Assembly (NCBI RefSeq): GCF_011059185.1
Contig: NZ_JAALFE010000012.1
Coordinates: forward strand, 1-40,561
Source: Paragemmobacter kunshanensis
GTDB taxonomy: Bacteria; Pseudomonadota; Alphaproteobacteria; Rhodobacterales; Rhodobacteraceae
Reading direction: 5' to 3'
DNA length: 40,561 nt
Shown: in pieces, positions 27,155-36,879 of the stretch
Numbering within the stretch: the first letter of the stretch is position 1
Layout: each line of letters starts with the position of its first letter
Notes under the pieces: model-generated
Databases searched by the model: none
Told to the model about the DNA's origin: nothing
Seen by the model: the letters and a program-made list of their open reading frames with translations, nothing else
Program-made: the position numbers and the translations under genes

Positions 27155-27297
27155 GGCATCCTCCTTGCGTGCATGGAAGCCGGAAGGATAGGCCATCGCG
27201 GCCATCGGGCCATTCACGCCTTTGTCAGCGGATGCGCGCGGGCGCACAAAGGTTGTGCTGGTGGGGCATGTGCGGGCGGGTCATGTGCGGGGGGGAC

Positions 27298-27319
27298 GGC
27301 GGGGTGAACCCCGCCCTAC
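27298..27319. repeat. 22-bp intergenic palindromic repeat, copy 1
   Basis: Core GCGGGGTGAACCCCGC plus CCTAC. Identical over 22 bases to 35681-35702. It overlaps the last codon of the metalloprotease gene and could serve as its terminator hairpin (GCGGGGT/ACCCCGC). Confidence 0.6.
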
Positions 27320-27753
27320 TCCCACCAGGGATCAATGGCCGCGATATCTTCATCCGACCAGCCGAAGTGATGGGCGAATTCGTGGATCACCACATGGGTG
27401 ATCAGGTCGCCCAGGCCTACATCGCCGCGATCGACCCATTCTTCAAGGATCGGGCGGCGGAAGAGCCAGACGATATCGGGATGGGCGGGCTGATCCATCA
27501 CCGATTTTTCGGTCAGCGGCGTGCCTTCATAGAGGCCGGTCAGTTCATAGGGATCGTGGAGATCCATCGCCTCCAGCACATCGTCGGGGGGGAAGTCGAG
27601 GATGCGGAGCGCGACATGGGTGGCCATGTCGCGCCAGGGTTGGGGCAGGGAGATGACCGCCTCATGCGCGAGTTGTTCGAAAAGCGCGAGATCGGGGGCG
27701 GTGAAGGCCTCCCAGCCCGGGGCCTGCGGATCGGGATTGTCGGGGGTTGTCAT
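27316..27753 (-). CDS. Zincin-like metallopeptidase (HExxH, PF06262 type)
   Basis: A 145-aa protein with HEFAHHFG near the C-terminus, giving zinc ligands H and H with catalytic E, followed by a conserved acidic SDEDI. This matches the small bacterial minimal-gluzincin family sometimes mislabelled as an acetylglutamate semialdehyde dehydrogenase-like. There is no signal peptide, so it acts in the cytoplasm. I set the start at ATG 27753 (MTTPDNPDPQ), preceded by GGAAGG. It is divergent from gltX. Substrate unknown. Confidence 0.87.
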   Translation of the reverse strand: MTTPDNPDPQAPGWEAFTAPDLALFEQLAHEAVISLPQPWRDMATHVALRILDFPPDDVLEAMDLHDPYELTGLYEGTPLTEKSVMDQPAHPDIVWLFRRPILEEWVDRGDVGLGDLITHVVIHEFAHHFGWSDEDIAAIDPWWE

Positions 27754-27844
27754 GCGGCGCCCTTCCTGCCTGTGGCATGGCCCTGATATGGACAAAAGGG
27801 CGCGCCTGTGAAAGAGGGACAGGGTTCAACGGAGCCCGTTCCCC

Positions 27845-29182
27845 ATGACCACCCTGTCCAAAGTCACCACCCGTTTCGCGCCCTCGCCCACCGGTTACAT
27901 CCATGTGGGCAACCTGCGCACCGCGCTGATGAACTATCTGATCACCCGCAAGGCGGGGGGCACCTTCATCCTGCGGCTGGACGATACGGATCAGGAACGG
28001 TCGAAGCAGGAATATATCGACGGGCTGAAGGAGGATCTGGCCTGGCTGGGCATCCAGTATGACCGGGTGGAGCAGCAATCGAAGCGGCTGGCGCGCTATG
28101 CGGAGGCTGCCGAGCAGCTGAAGGCGGCGGGGCGGTTCTATGAATGCTTCGAGACGCCGACCGAGCTGGACCTGAAGCGGAAGAAACTGCTGAACATGGG
28201 GCGTCCGCCGGTCTATGACCGCGCGTCGCTGCACCTGACCGAGGAACAGAAGGCCGCCTATCGCGCCGAGGGGCGGCAGGGCTATTGGCGGTTCCGTCTG
28301 GATCAGGAGCGGATCGAGTGGCGGGACGGGATCATCGGCGACATTTCCATCGACGCGGCCAGCGTGTCGGACCCGGTGCTGATCAAGGCGGATGGGCAGG
28401 TTCTGTATACCTTTGCCTCGTCCGTGGATGACGTGGATATGGGCGTCACGCATATCGTGCGGGGGGCGGACCATGTGACGAACACCGCGACGCAGATCCA
28501 GATCATGAAGGCGCTGGGCGGCACGCCGCCTGAGTTTGCCCATCACAGCCTGCTGACCGGGCCGCAGGGCGAGGAATTGTCCAAGCGGCTGGGCGTTCTG
28601 TCCCTGCGCGACCTGCGGGCGCGGGGGGTGGCGCCCTTGGCGCTGATGTCGCTGATGGCGCGGCTGGGGTCTTCGAAGCCGGTGGAACTGGCCTCATCCA
28701 TGCAGGACCTGATCGACGGCTTCGATGTGGGGTCCTTCGGGGCGGCGCCGACGAAATTCGATGCCGAGGACCTGTTCCCGCTGACGCGGGCGCATGTGCA
28801 GGGGCTGCCCTATGCGGACGTGGCAGAGCGGATCGCGGCGCTGGGGGTTCCGGCGGGCGAGGCGGAGGCGTTCTGGAACGTGGCCAAGGGCAACATCACC
28901 GTGCTGGACGATCTTGGGGAATGGTGGGTGCTGTTCCGCGACGGGGCGGATCCTCTGGTCGAGCCGGGGGATGAGGAGTTCATCGCGCAGGCCATGGCGA
29001 TGCTGCCCGCGCGGCCCTGGACGCAGGCGACCTGGGGCGCGTGGACCGAGGCCGTGAAGGCGGCCACGGGGCGGAAGGGCAAGCAGCTTTACATGCCCCT
29101 GCGCAAGGCGCTGACGGGGCGGGGGAACGGGCCGGAGATGGCCGATGTGATGCCGCTCTTGAAGGTGGTGAAGGCGGGCTGA
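27845..29182 (+). CDS. gltX: Glutamyl-tRNA synthetase (short type)
   Basis: A 445-aa class I tRNA synthetase. The HIGH-type motif is PTGYIHVGN at 15-23; the KMSKS-type motif is ELSKR at 244-248. The C-terminal anticodon-binding helices are complete. Alphaproteobacteria often have two GluRS forms, one charging tRNA-Glu and one misacylating tRNA-Gln for GatCAB; this copy could be either. The start at ATG 27845 has a GGAG 17 nt upstream. A perfect A/T-cored hairpin lies 4 nt after the stop. Confidence 0.95.
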   Translation: MTTLSKVTTRFAPSPTGYIHVGNLRTALMNYLITRKAGGTFILRLDDTDQERSKQEYIDGLKEDLAWLGIQYDRVEQQSKRLARYAEAAEQLKAAGRFYECFETPTELDLKRKKLLNMGRPPVYDRASLHLTEEQKAAYRAEGRQGYWRFRLDQERIEWRDGIIGDISIDAASVSDPVLIKADGQVLYTFASSVDDVDMGVTHIVRGADHVTNTATQIQIMKALGGTPPEFAHHSLLTGPQGEELSKRLGVLSLRDLRARGVAPLALMSLMARLGSSKPVELASSMQDLIDGFDVGSFGAAPTKFDAEDLFPLTRAHVQGLPYADVAERIAALGVPAGEAEAFWNVAKGNITVLDDLGEWWVLFRDGADPLVEPGDEEFIAQAMAMLPARPWTQATWGAWTEAVKAATGRKGKQLYMPLRKALTGRGNGPEMADVMPLLKVVKAG

Positions 29183-29185
29183 GGA

Positions 29186-29206
29186 CGATTTTTCTGCGAA
29201 AAATCG
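29186..29206. terminator. A/T-cored hairpin repeat, copy C (gltX terminator)
   Basis: Identical over 21 bases to the hairpins at 19834-19854 and 19925-19945. It begins 4 nt after the gltX stop codon, which argues for transcription termination. A degenerate copy of the GGGTATTT repeat follows at 29276-29298. Confidence 0.7.
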
Positions 29207-29326
29207 GGTGCTTCGGTCCTGCTGTCGCGGCGGTTGATGCGTCGGACCGGGGGTTTCACACCCCCGGACCCCCGTGGGATATTTGAAAACAGATGAAGGG
29301 CTTGGGCCTTTCGGAGGGGTCTTGGC

Positions 29327-30700
29327 GTGGCAGTGACGAATGAGGGTGAGGCGGCAGCGGTTGCCCCGGCGCAGGGGAAGTTCGTCACCGGGAGCCTGTT
29401 CCGGCATATCGCGGTGATGTCGCTGACATCCTCGGTCGGGTTGATGGCGATCTTCGTCGTGGACCTGATCAACATGCTTTACATTTCCTGGTTGCAGGAC
29501 CCCGAGAAGACGGCGGCCATCGGCTATGCCGGGGCGGTGCTGTTCTTCACCACGGCCTTCGGGATCGGTCTGTCGGTCGGTGTTTCGGCGCTGGTGTCGC
29601 GGGCGGTGGGGGCGCGGGACATGGCGCTGGCACGGCAGCGGGCGACGGAGGGGCTGCTCTTGGGCGCGGGCTTCGGGGCGGCATTCGCGGCGCTGGTCTG
29701 GGTTGCGCTGCCGTGGGTCGTGGGGTTGCTGGGGGCAACGGGCGGGACGGCGGAGGAGGCGCTGCATTACCTGCGCGTGCTGATCCCGTCGCAGCCCCTG
29801 CTGATGATCGGCATGATCGGGGCCGGGGTGTTGCGGGCGCATGGGGATGCGCGGCGGGGCATGATGGTGACGGTCTGGGGCGCGGTGGTGCTGGCGGCGC
29901 TGGACCCGGTGCTGATCCTTTGGGCGGATATGGGCCTGACGGGGGCGGCGCTGGCGGGGTGGGGGTCGCGGGCGGCGATTGCCGGGATGGCGCTCTGGCC
30001 CATCTGGCGGCATTACGGCGGGTTCGGGGCGCCGTCCGCGCGGACGGTCTGGCTGGCCGCGACGCCGATCTTCGCGATTTCGGGGCCGGCGATCCTGACG
30101 CAATTGGCGACGCCGGTCGGGCAGGCGGTGGTGACGCGGATGGTGGCGGGTTATGGCGAGGCGGCGGTGGCGGGGATGGCGATTGCGGGGCGGCTGACGC
30201 CCGTGGCCTTTGGCATCATCTTCGCGCTGTCGGGGGCGGTGGGGCCGATCATCGGGCAGAACCTTGGCGCGCGGAAGATGGATCGGGTGCGGCGGGTGTT
30301 CTGGGATTCCATCCTCTTTGCAGGGCTTGTGATCGTGGCCATGTCGGCGCTGCTGTTCCTTGCGCGGGGGGCCATCGCCGATGCCTTCCATGCCGAGGGG
30401 CAGACGCGCGACCTGATCTATCTGTTCTGCGGCCCGCTGAGCCTTTTGTTCTTCTTCAACGGGTTGATCTTCGTGGCGAATGCGGCCTGCAACAATCTGG
30501 GCGCGGCGATGCAGTCGACCATGGTGAACTGGGGGCGGCATACCATCGGGACGGTGCCTTTCGCCTGGGCCTTGGGGCAGTGGTGGGGGGCGGAGGGCGT
30601 GCTGGTGGGGCAGGCGGTGGGGGGTGTGATCTTCGGCATCCTTGCGGTCTGGCTGGCCCTGCGCGTGGTGGACCGGGTGGCGGCGGGCGCGCGGGTCTGA
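29327..30700 (+). CDS. MATE-family multidrug/toxin exporter
   Basis: A 457-aa inner-membrane protein with about twelve hydrophobic segments in two halves of six, typical of MATE cation-coupled exporters. The N-terminal helix pair (AVMSLTSSVGLMAIFVVDLI) and the second-half repeat (ISGPAILTQLATPVG, then GPIIGQNLGA) match the family. A GTG start at 29327 is supported by GGAGGGG 10 nt upstream. Cargo is unknown. It lies between gltX and the glycine riboswitch, and is likely transcribed alone. Confidence 0.9.
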   Translation: MAVTNEGEAAAVAPAQGKFVTGSLFRHIAVMSLTSSVGLMAIFVVDLINMLYISWLQDPEKTAAIGYAGAVLFFTTAFGIGLSVGVSALVSRAVGARDMALARQRATEGLLLGAGFGAAFAALVWVALPWVVGLLGATGGTAEEALHYLRVLIPSQPLLMIGMIGAGVLRAHGDARRGMMVTVWGAVVLAALDPVLILWADMGLTGAALAGWGSRAAIAGMALWPIWRHYGGFGAPSARTVWLAATPIFAISGPAILTQLATPVGQAVVTRMVAGYGEAAVAGMAIAGRLTPVAFGIIFALSGAVGPIIGQNLGARKMDRVRRVFWDSILFAGLVIVAMSALLFLARGAIADAFHAEGQTRDLIYLFCGPLSLLFFFNGLIFVANAACNNLGAAMQSTMVNWGRHTIGTVPFAWALGQWWGAEGVLVGQAVGGVIFGILAVWLALRVVDRVAAGARV

Positions 30701-30805
30701 GCGGTTCTGCGACCTGCCCGATGTCGGAAGGCGGCTGTATACCGTCGTATCCGAAATTCCGCTTGCCTGATCGGGGGCGGGCGGGTTAGGCAGGGGCGTC
30801 AGCAT

Positions 30806-30985
30806 CGGGAGAATCCGGCGCGCGGGGGCAGCCCTGTGGGAGCCGGTGCCGAAGGAGCAACCGCCCCGGTAAACTCTCAGGCAGCAGGACCGTTGCTGGC
30901 GAAGAACTCTGGAGAGTGGTGCGTGACGCACCCGCCGAAGGGATAACGATCTCAGGCGCCCGAAGCCGGGCAAGGACAGAGGGGG
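30806..30985 (+). ncRNA. Tandem glycine riboswitch
   Basis: Two consecutive glycine aptamers ahead of gcvT. The first (about 30806-30909) has GCCGAAGGAGCAA, then AAACTCTCAGGCAGCAGGACCG. The second (about 30904-30985) begins with ACTCTGGAGAG and has GCCGAAGGGATAAC and ATCTCAGGC, ending in AAGGACAGAGGGG. These are the conserved cores of the glycine riboswitch, which activates glycine catabolism when glycine is abundant. A 7-bp hairpin (GGACAGG/CCTGTCC) follows at 30993-31012 and may be part of the expression platform. Confidence 0.93.
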
Positions 30986-31062
30986 CATCGTGGGACAGGG
31001 ATTGGCCTGTCCGGGCGGTGCCGCGTTCAAAAGACCGGCGCTTTGGAAGGGGGAGGGACGTT

Positions 31063-32184
31063 GTGTCCGACCTGAAGCGATTGGGTCTGCATGACCTGCA
31101 TGTGGAATTGGGGGGGAGGATGGTCCCCTTTGCCGGATATGAGATGCCGGTGCAGTATCCGGCGGGCGTGATGAAGGAGCATCTGCAGACGCGCGCGGCC
31201 GCCGGGCTGTTCGACGTCTCGCACATGGGTCAGGTGATCCTGCGCCCGAAGCAGGGGATGGAGGCGCTGTGTCTGGGGTTCGAGGCGCTGATGCCGGTGG
31301 ATGTGCTGGGGCTGGCGCAGGGGCGGCAGCGCTATGGGCTGTTCACCAGCGAGACGGGCGGCATCCTCGATGACCTGATGTTTGCCAATCGCGGGGATCA
31401 TCTGTTCGTCGTGGTCAATGCCGCCTGCAAGGAGGCGGATGTGGCGCATATGCGGGCGCATCTGGGCGATGTGGCGGAGGTGGAGTTCATCGCGGACCGC
31501 GCGCTGGTGGCCTTGCAGGGGCCGGCGGCGGAGGCGGCCCTGGGGTCGCTGGTGCCGGAGGTCGCTGCGATGCGGTTCATGGATGTGGGCGTGTTCGGCT
31601 GGCAGGGTGCGGAGGTCTGGGTGTCGCGGTCGGGCTATACCGGCGAGGATGGCTATGAGATTTCGGTGCCGGAGGCTGTGGCGGAGGGTTTCGTGCGGGC
31701 GCTGCTGGCCTGTGACGGGGTGATGCCCATCGGCCTTGGCGCGCGCGACAGCCTGCGGCTGGAGGCGGGTCTGTGCCTTTACGGGCATGACATCGACACG
31801 ACGACCAGCCCGGTCGAGGCGGGGCTGACATGGGCGATCCAGAAGGCCCGCCGTGCGGGCGGCGCGCGCGCGGGCGGCTTCCCCGGGGCCGAGCGCATCC
31901 TGCGCGAACTGGCCGAGGGGCCGGAGCGGTGCCGCGTCGGGCTGCGCCCCGAAGGGCGCGCCCCGATGCGCGAGGGGGTGGAGCTTTTCGCCACGGATGG
32001 CACGCCCTTGGGCAAGGTGACATCTGGCGGGTTCGGGCCTTCGGTCGAGGCCCCTGTTGCCATGGGCTATGTCCCTGCCTCTTATGCGAAAACCGGAACG
32101 GCGATCGAGGGGGAGGTGCGCGGCAAGCGCCTGCCCGTCGCCGTGGCGGAGATGCCTTTCAATCCCACCACCTACAAGCGTTGA
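31063..32184 (+). CDS. gcvT: Glycine cleavage system T protein (aminomethyltransferase)
   Basis: A 373-aa enzyme that transfers the methylene group from the aminomethyl-lipoyl H protein to tetrahydrofolate, releasing ammonia. Early LHVELGGRMVPFAGYEMPVQY and later SRSGYTGEDGYEI match GcvT, as does GLGARDSLRLEAGLCLYGHD. I chose GTG 31063 (VSDLKRLG), preceded by GGAAGGGGGAGGG; longer upstream frame runs through the riboswitch and is not coding. First gene of the gcvT-H-P operon and controlled by the riboswitch. Confidence 0.96.
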   Translation: MSDLKRLGLHDLHVELGGRMVPFAGYEMPVQYPAGVMKEHLQTRAAAGLFDVSHMGQVILRPKQGMEALCLGFEALMPVDVLGLAQGRQRYGLFTSETGGILDDLMFANRGDHLFVVVNAACKEADVAHMRAHLGDVAEVEFIADRALVALQGPAAEAALGSLVPEVAAMRFMDVGVFGWQGAEVWVSRSGYTGEDGYEISVPEAVAEGFVRALLACDGVMPIGLGARDSLRLEAGLCLYGHDIDTTTSPVEAGLTWAIQKARRAGGARAGGFPGAERILRELAEGPERCRVGLRPEGRAPMREGVELFATDGTPLGKVTSGGFGPSVEAPVAMGYVPASYAKTGTAIEGEVRGKRLPVAVAEMPFNPTTYKR

Positions 32185-32193
32185 GGATGCGCG

Positions 32194-32553
32194 ATGAAGT
32201 ATACCGAAGAACATGAATGGCTGCGCGTCGAGGGCGATCTGGTCGTCGTCGGCATCACGGAACATGCCGCGACGCAACTGGGCGACGTGGTCTTCGTCGA
32301 ACTGCCGGAGACCGAGACGATGGTGGCCGCGGGCGACGAGGTGGTGGTGATCGAGAGCGTCAAGGCGGCGTCGGACATCCTTGCCCCGGTGGATGGCGAG
32401 ATCGTCGCGGTTAATGCCAAGCTGGTGGATAACCCCGGCCTCGTGAACGAGGACCCGACGGGGGCGGCGTGGTTCTTCAAGATGAAGCTGGATGACCTGT
32501 CGGTTCTCGATCAGTTCATGGATGAGGACGAATACAACGACCTGATCGGGTGA
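32194..32553 (+). CDS. gcvH: Glycine cleavage system H protein
   Basis: A 119-aa lipoyl carrier. The lipoylation site is K57 in ESVKAASDI. It shuttles the aminomethyl group from GcvP to GcvT. The frame begins MKYTEEHEWL and has a GAGG ribosome site 8 nt before. It starts 9 bp after gcvT. Confidence 0.97.
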   Translation: MKYTEEHEWLRVEGDLVVVGITEHAATQLGDVVFVELPETETMVAAGDEVVVIESVKAASDILAPVDGEIVAVNAKLVDNPGLVNEDPTGAAWFFKMKLDDLSVLDQFMDEDEYNDLIG

Positions 32554-32672
32554 TCCCGGCAAGTCCCTGATCTGCAAGGGTTTCGATGACCCTTGCACAG
32601 TCTATCGAAGGAAGTTGGCGGGCGCGTGCGGCGGCCGTCATGCCCAATCCCGCATCCGGTGAGGTCTGCGCC

Positions 32673-35543
32673 ATGTCCTATACGCCTGTCGACTATAACC
32701 CCTATGACTTTGCCAACCGCCGCCATATCGGCCCGTCGCCTGCCGAGATGGAGGAGATGCTGAAGGTGGTGGGCGTCAAGACGCTGGACGAGTTGATCGA
32801 CCAGACGGTTCCGGCCTCGATCCGGCAGAGTATCCCGCTGGGCTGGGCGCCCTTGTCGGAGCATGAGTTGCTGGCGCGGATGCGGGCCGTGGGGGCGCGC
32901 AACCGGGTGATGACCAGCCTGATCGGGCAGGGCTATTATGGCACCGTGACGCCGCCCGCGATCCAGCGGAACATCCTGGAGAACCCGGCCTGGTATACGG
33001 CCTATACGCCCTATCAACCCGAGATCGCGCAAGGGCGGCTTGAGGCGCTCTTGAATTACCAGACGATGATTGCCGATCTGACGGGGCTGCCGGTGGCCAA
33101 TGCCTCGCTTCTGGACGAGGCGACGGCGGCGGCGGAGGCCATGGCGATGGCCGAGCGGGTGGCGAAGTCGAAGGCCAAGGGGTTCTTTGTCGATCACGGC
33201 TGTCATCCGCAGACGGTGGAGGTGATCAGGACGCGGGCCGTGCCGCTGGGGATCGAGGTGATCGTGGGCGATCCGGCGAAGATGGAGCCGGAGAAGCTGT
33301 TCGGGGCGATCTTACAGTATCCCGGAACCTATGGCCATGTCACTGATTTCACGAAGGAAATCGCGGCGCTGCATGCGGCGAAGGCTGTGGCTGTGGTCGC
33401 CACCGATCTGCTGGCGTTAACGATTTTGAAAGAACCAGGGGCGATGGGGGCGGATATTGCCATCGGGTCCAGCCAGCGCTTTGGCGTGCCGATGGGCTAT
33501 GGCGGGCCGCATGCGGCCTTCATGTCCTGCAAGGACGATTACAAGCGGTCGATGCCGGGACGGATCGTCGGCGTGTCCATCGATGCGCGGGGGAACAAGG
33601 CGTATCGGCTGTCGCTGCAGACGCGCGAGCAGCATATCCGGCGCGAGAAGGCGACGTCGAACGTCTGCACGGCGCAGGCTTTGCTGGCGGTGATGGCGTC
33701 CTTCTATGCGGTGTTCCACGGGCCGAAGGGCCTGCGCGCCATTGCCGAGCGGGTGCATTTCCTGACCAACCGTCTGGCGCGGGCCTTGAAGGCGGCGGGG
33801 GCGAAGGTGTCGCCCAAGGCGTTTTTCGATACGATCACGGTGGAGGTGGGGGTGGGCCAAGCCGGTATCCTTGCCGCCGCGCGGCATGAGGGGCTGAACT
33901 TCCGCAAGATCGGCAGCGACCGCGTGGGGATTTCGCTGGACGAGACGACGGATGAGAAGGTGCTGATCCGCGTGCTGCGCGCCTTCGGCATCGAAGGGGT
34001 GCCGCCGCATCGGGCGACGCTTGGCTTCCCCGAGGATATGGTGCGTCAGTCGGACTATCTGACCCATCCGGTCTTTCACATGAACCGCGCGGAATCCGAG
34101 ATGATGCGCTACATGCGCCGCCTGTCGGACCGCGATCTGGCGCTGGATCGGGCGATGATCCCGCTGGGATCCTGCACGATGAAGCTGAACGCGGCGGCGG
34201 AGATGATGCCGATCACATGGCCGGAGTTCGGGTCGCTGCATCCCTTCGCGCCTGCGGATCAGGCGGCGGGGTATCGCGAGGCGATCGAGGACCTTACGGC
34301 CAAGCTGTGCGAGGTGACGGGGTATGATGCCTTCTCCATGCAGCCCAATAGCGGTGCGCAGGGAGAATATGCGGGTTTGCTTACCATTCAGGCCTATCAC
34401 CGTGCGCGGGGGGAGGGGCACCGGAACATCTGCCTTATCCCCGTGTCGGCGCATGGGACGAACCCGGCATCCGCGCAGATGGCGGGGATGCAGGTTGTGG
34501 TGGTCAAGTCGGCCCCGAACGGGGACGTGGATCTGGAGGATTTCCGGCAAAGGGCTGAAGAGGCTGGGGAAAATCTGGCGGCCTGCATGATCACCTATCC
34601 GTCCACGCATGGCGTGTTCGAGGAGACGGTGCGGGAAATCTGCAAGATCACGCATGATTTCGGTGGGCAGGTTTACCTTGACGGGGCGAACATGAACGCG
34701 CTGGTCGGGTTGGTGAAACCGGGCGAGATCGGGTCGGATGTGAGCCACCTGAACCTGCACAAGACCTTTGCCATTCCGCATGGCGGCGGGGGCCCGGGCA
34801 TGGGGCCGATTGGCGTGAAGGCGCATCTGGCGCCCTATCTGCCGGGGCATCCGGAGACGGGGGGACACGCGGGCGTAGGCCCGCAAAACGCAAACTATGC
34901 GGGGCCGGTGTCGGCAGCGCCTTACGGGTCTGCGTCCATCCTGCTGATTTCATGGGCTTATTGCCTGATGATGGGCGGGGCGGGGCTGACGCAGGCGACG
35001 CGGGTGGCGATCCTGAATGCCAACTATATCGCGGCGCGGTTGAAGGGGGCCTATCCGATCCTGTTCATGGGGAACAAGGGGCGGGTGGCGCATGAATGCA
35101 TCCTGGACACGCGGCCTTTTGCGGAGGTCGGCGTGACGGTGGATGACATCGCCAAGCGGTTGATCGACAACGGCTTCCACGCGCCGACGATGAGCTGGCC
35201 GGTGGCGGGGACGCTGATGGTGGAGCCGACCGAGTCGGAGACGAAGGCCGAGATCGACCGTTTCATCACCGCGCTGATGGCGATCCGGGCCGAGATCGAA
35301 GCCGTTGAAAAGGGGGAGATTTCCGCCGAGGACAGCCCCCTGCGCCATGCGCCGCATACGGTGGAGGATCTGGTGGCGGACTGGACGCGGAAATATCCGC
35401 GCGAGCAGGGGTGTTTCCCCCCCGGCGCGTTCCGGGTGGACAAGTACTGGCCGCCCGTGGGCCGGGTGGACAATGTCCATGGCGACCGCAACCTGATCTG
35501 CATCTGCCCGCCGGTGGAAAGCTACGCCCAGGCGGCGGAATAG
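32673..35543 (+). CDS. gcvP: Glycine dehydrogenase (decarboxylating), P protein
   Basis: A 956-aa PLP enzyme that decarboxylates glycine and loads the aminomethyl group on lipoyl-GcvH. Both halves of the fused P1/P2 type are present: N-terminal [15 protein letters not shown] and C-terminal PLP domain with [20 protein letters not shown], in which K697 binds PLP. I set the start at ATG 32673 ([10 protein letters not shown]) with GGTGAGG upstream; 29 residues of open frame before it are weak. A 119-bp gap separates it from gcvH. Length is normal for the fused enzyme. The L protein is not encoded here. Confidence 0.97.
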   Translation: MSYTPVDYNPYDFANRRHIGPSPAEMEEMLKVVGVKTLDELIDQTVPASIRQSIPLGWAPLSEHELLARMRAVGARNRVMTSLIGQGYYGTVTPPAIQRNILENPAWYTAYTPYQPEIAQGRLEALLNYQTMIADLTGLPVANASLLDEATAAAEAMAMAERVAKSKAKGFFVDHGCHPQTVEVIRTRAVPLGIEVIVGDPAKMEPEKLFGAILQYPGTYGHVTDFTKEIAALHAAKAVAVVATDLLALTILKEPGAMGADIAIGSSQRFGVPMGYGGPHAAFMSCKDDYKRSMPGRIVGVSIDARGNKAYRLSLQTREQHIRREKATSNVCTAQALLAVMASFYAVFHGPKGLRAIAERVHFLTNRLARALKAAGAKVSPKAFFDTITVEVGVGQAGILAAARHEGLNFRKIGSDRVGISLDETTDEKVLIRVLRAFGIEGVPPHRATLGFPEDMVRQSDYLTHPVFHMNRAESEMMRYMRRLSDRDLALDRAMIPLGSCTMKLNAAAEMMPITWPEFGSLHPFAPADQAAGYREAIEDLTAKLCEVTGYDAFSMQPNSGAQGEYAGLLTIQAYHRARGEGHRNICLIPVSAHGTNPASAQMAGMQVVVVKSAPNGDVDLEDFRQRAEEAGENLAACMITYPSTHGVFEETVREICKITHDFGGQVYLDGANMNALVGLVKPGEIGSDVSHLNLHKTFAIPHGGGGPGMGPIGVKAHLAPYLPGHPETGGHAGVGPQNANYAGPVSAAPYGSASILLISWAYCLMMGGAGLTQATRVAILNANYIAARLKGAYPILFMGNKGRVAHECILDTRPFAEVGVTVDDIAKRLIDNGFHAPTMSWPVAGTLMVEPTESETKAEIDRFITALMAIRAEIEAVEKGEISAEDSPLRHAPHTVEDLVADWTRKYPREQGCFPPGAFRVDKYWPPVGRVDNVHGDRNLICICPPVESYAQAAE

Positions 35544-35603
35544 CCTTTGGGCTATGCCACATCTGGTGCAGCGGCGCGGTGCAGACGCGCGTGCATACAA
35601 ATT

Positions 35604-35629
35604 GGCGCAGCTTCGGCTGCGCCTTTTTT
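35604..35629 (+). terminator. Intrinsic terminator of the gcv operon
   Basis: GGCGCAGC / TTCG / GCTGCGCC, a perfect 8-bp stem with a stable TTCG tetraloop, then six T. It lies 60 bp after gcvP and is a textbook Rho-independent terminator. Confidence 0.92.
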
Positions 35630-35680
35630 CGGTTTCTGTGCGTTTCTGTAAGGCGGGAAGATCCAGCGCGCGCGAGGGGA

Positions 35681-35702
35681 GGCGGGGTGAACCCCGCCCT
35701 AC
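35681..35702. repeat. 22-bp intergenic palindromic repeat, copy 2
   Basis: Identical over 22 bases to 27298-27319, core GCGGGGTGAACCCCGC. It lies between the gcv terminator and azlC. Confidence 0.65.
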
Positions 35703-35778
35703 GGCGGCGGGCCTGCTGGCGTTGACGGGGGCGGAGGGGCCGAGTAGCCCTGCGCGGGGGCAGGATCGAGGGGGCGGG

Positions 35779-36474
35779 ATGGAGACGCGGCAGGAGACAT
35801 TCGCGGCGGGGCTGGTGACGGCGCTGCCCATCGGGCTGGGCTATTTTCCCATCGCCTTTGCCTTTGGCGTGGCGGCGACGGGGGCGGGGCTTTCGGGATG
35901 GGAGGCGGCGGCGCTGTCGGTGATCATCTATGCGGGGGCGTCGCAGTTTCTGGCGCTGGCGCTGCTGACTTCGGGCGCGGCGCTGCCGGTGGCGGCCTTC
36001 ACGCTGATCGCGATGAACCTGCGGCATGTGCTTTACGGGCCTGCGCTGATGAAGGCGGCGGGGGCGGGGGCGGGGAAGCGGCATGCCTGGCTGTGGGCCT
36101 GGGGGCTGACCGACGAGGTCTTCGGTGCGGCGCTGGGCGAGATCGCGCGGGGGCGGCGGTTTTCGGAGGCGGGGATGTTTGGCCTTGGCCTTTTGCCCTA
36201 TGCGGCCTGGGTTTCCGGCACGGTGGCGGGGGCCCTGGCGGGGGGTGGGGCGCTGGCGGGGTGGCCCGTGCTGGAGGCGGGGCTGGCCTTCCTGCTGCCC
36301 GCGCTGTTTCTGGCGCTGCTGCTTTCCATCCTGACGCGGCCGCAGGTGCCGGTGATCGTGGTGGCGGGGCTGGCCTGCGTGGCGGGCACGCTGGCGGTGT
36401 CGTCGACGGCGGGGATCCTGGGCGGGATGCTGGCGGGCGCGTTGGCCGGGGTGATGCGGAGGGCGCGGGCATGA
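35779..36474 (+). CDS. azlC: AzlC-family branched-chain amino-acid exporter subunit
   Basis: A 231-aa inner-membrane protein with about six hydrophobic segments. The N-terminal GYFPIAFAFGVAATGAGLS and SVIIYAGASQFLAL, then MNLRHVLYGPAL, match AzlC/YgaZ. It works with AzlD to export valine, leucine or similar. I set the start at ATG 35779 (METRQETF) because residues upstream in the open frame are not membrane-like. It overlaps azlD by 4 bp (ATGA). Confidence 0.93.
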   Translation: METRQETFAAGLVTALPIGLGYFPIAFAFGVAATGAGLSGWEAAALSVIIYAGASQFLALALLTSGAALPVAAFTLIAMNLRHVLYGPALMKAAGAGAGKRHAWLWAWGLTDEVFGAALGEIARGRRFSEAGMFGLGLLPYAAWVSGTVAGALAGGGALAGWPVLEAGLAFLLPALFLALLLSILTRPQVPVIVVAGLACVAGTLAVSSTAGILGGMLAGALAGVMRRARA

Positions 36475-36788
36475 GGTGGGAGGTGCTGGCGCTGGCGCTG
36501 GTCGTGGGGGCGGCGAATTGGGGGTTCCGCTATCTGCCGATCCGGTTCGGCCTTGGGTCGGGGGCAGAGGGGGGGATGCTGGGGCGGTTCCTCGCCTCGG
36601 TCGGGCCGGCGGCGATTGCGACGCTGTTCGTGGCATCCGCCCTGCCCTTCGTGGCCGGGGGCGCGCTGCTGGCCCCGGTGCCGGGGACGGTGGCGGTGGT
36701 GGCGGTGTGGTTGTGGCGGCGGTCTGTCGTGCTGGCGACGCTGGCGGGGGCGGTGGCCCATGCGGCGGGCTTTGCGCTGGGGCTGTGA
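36471..36788 (+). CDS. azlD: AzlD-family branched-chain amino-acid exporter subunit
   Basis: A 105-aa protein with about four hydrophobic segments (LALALVVGAANWGFRYLPI, then ASVGPAAIATLFVASALPF), the usual size and pattern of AzlD/YgaH. Its ATG at 36471 overlaps the azlC stop. With AzlC it forms the two-part exporter. Confidence 0.9.
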   Translation: MRWEVLALALVVGAANWGFRYLPIRFGLGSGAEGGMLGRFLASVGPAAIATLFVASALPFVAGGALLAPVPGTVAVVAVWLWRRSVVLATLAGAVAHAAGFALGL

Positions 36789-36879
36789 TCGGGGGGCTGC
36801 GAGGGGGGGGCCGTGATGCGGGCTTGCGCCGGGCGGCGCTTGGCGCGACCATCGGGGAAGCAAGCAGAGGAGTCGCGCC

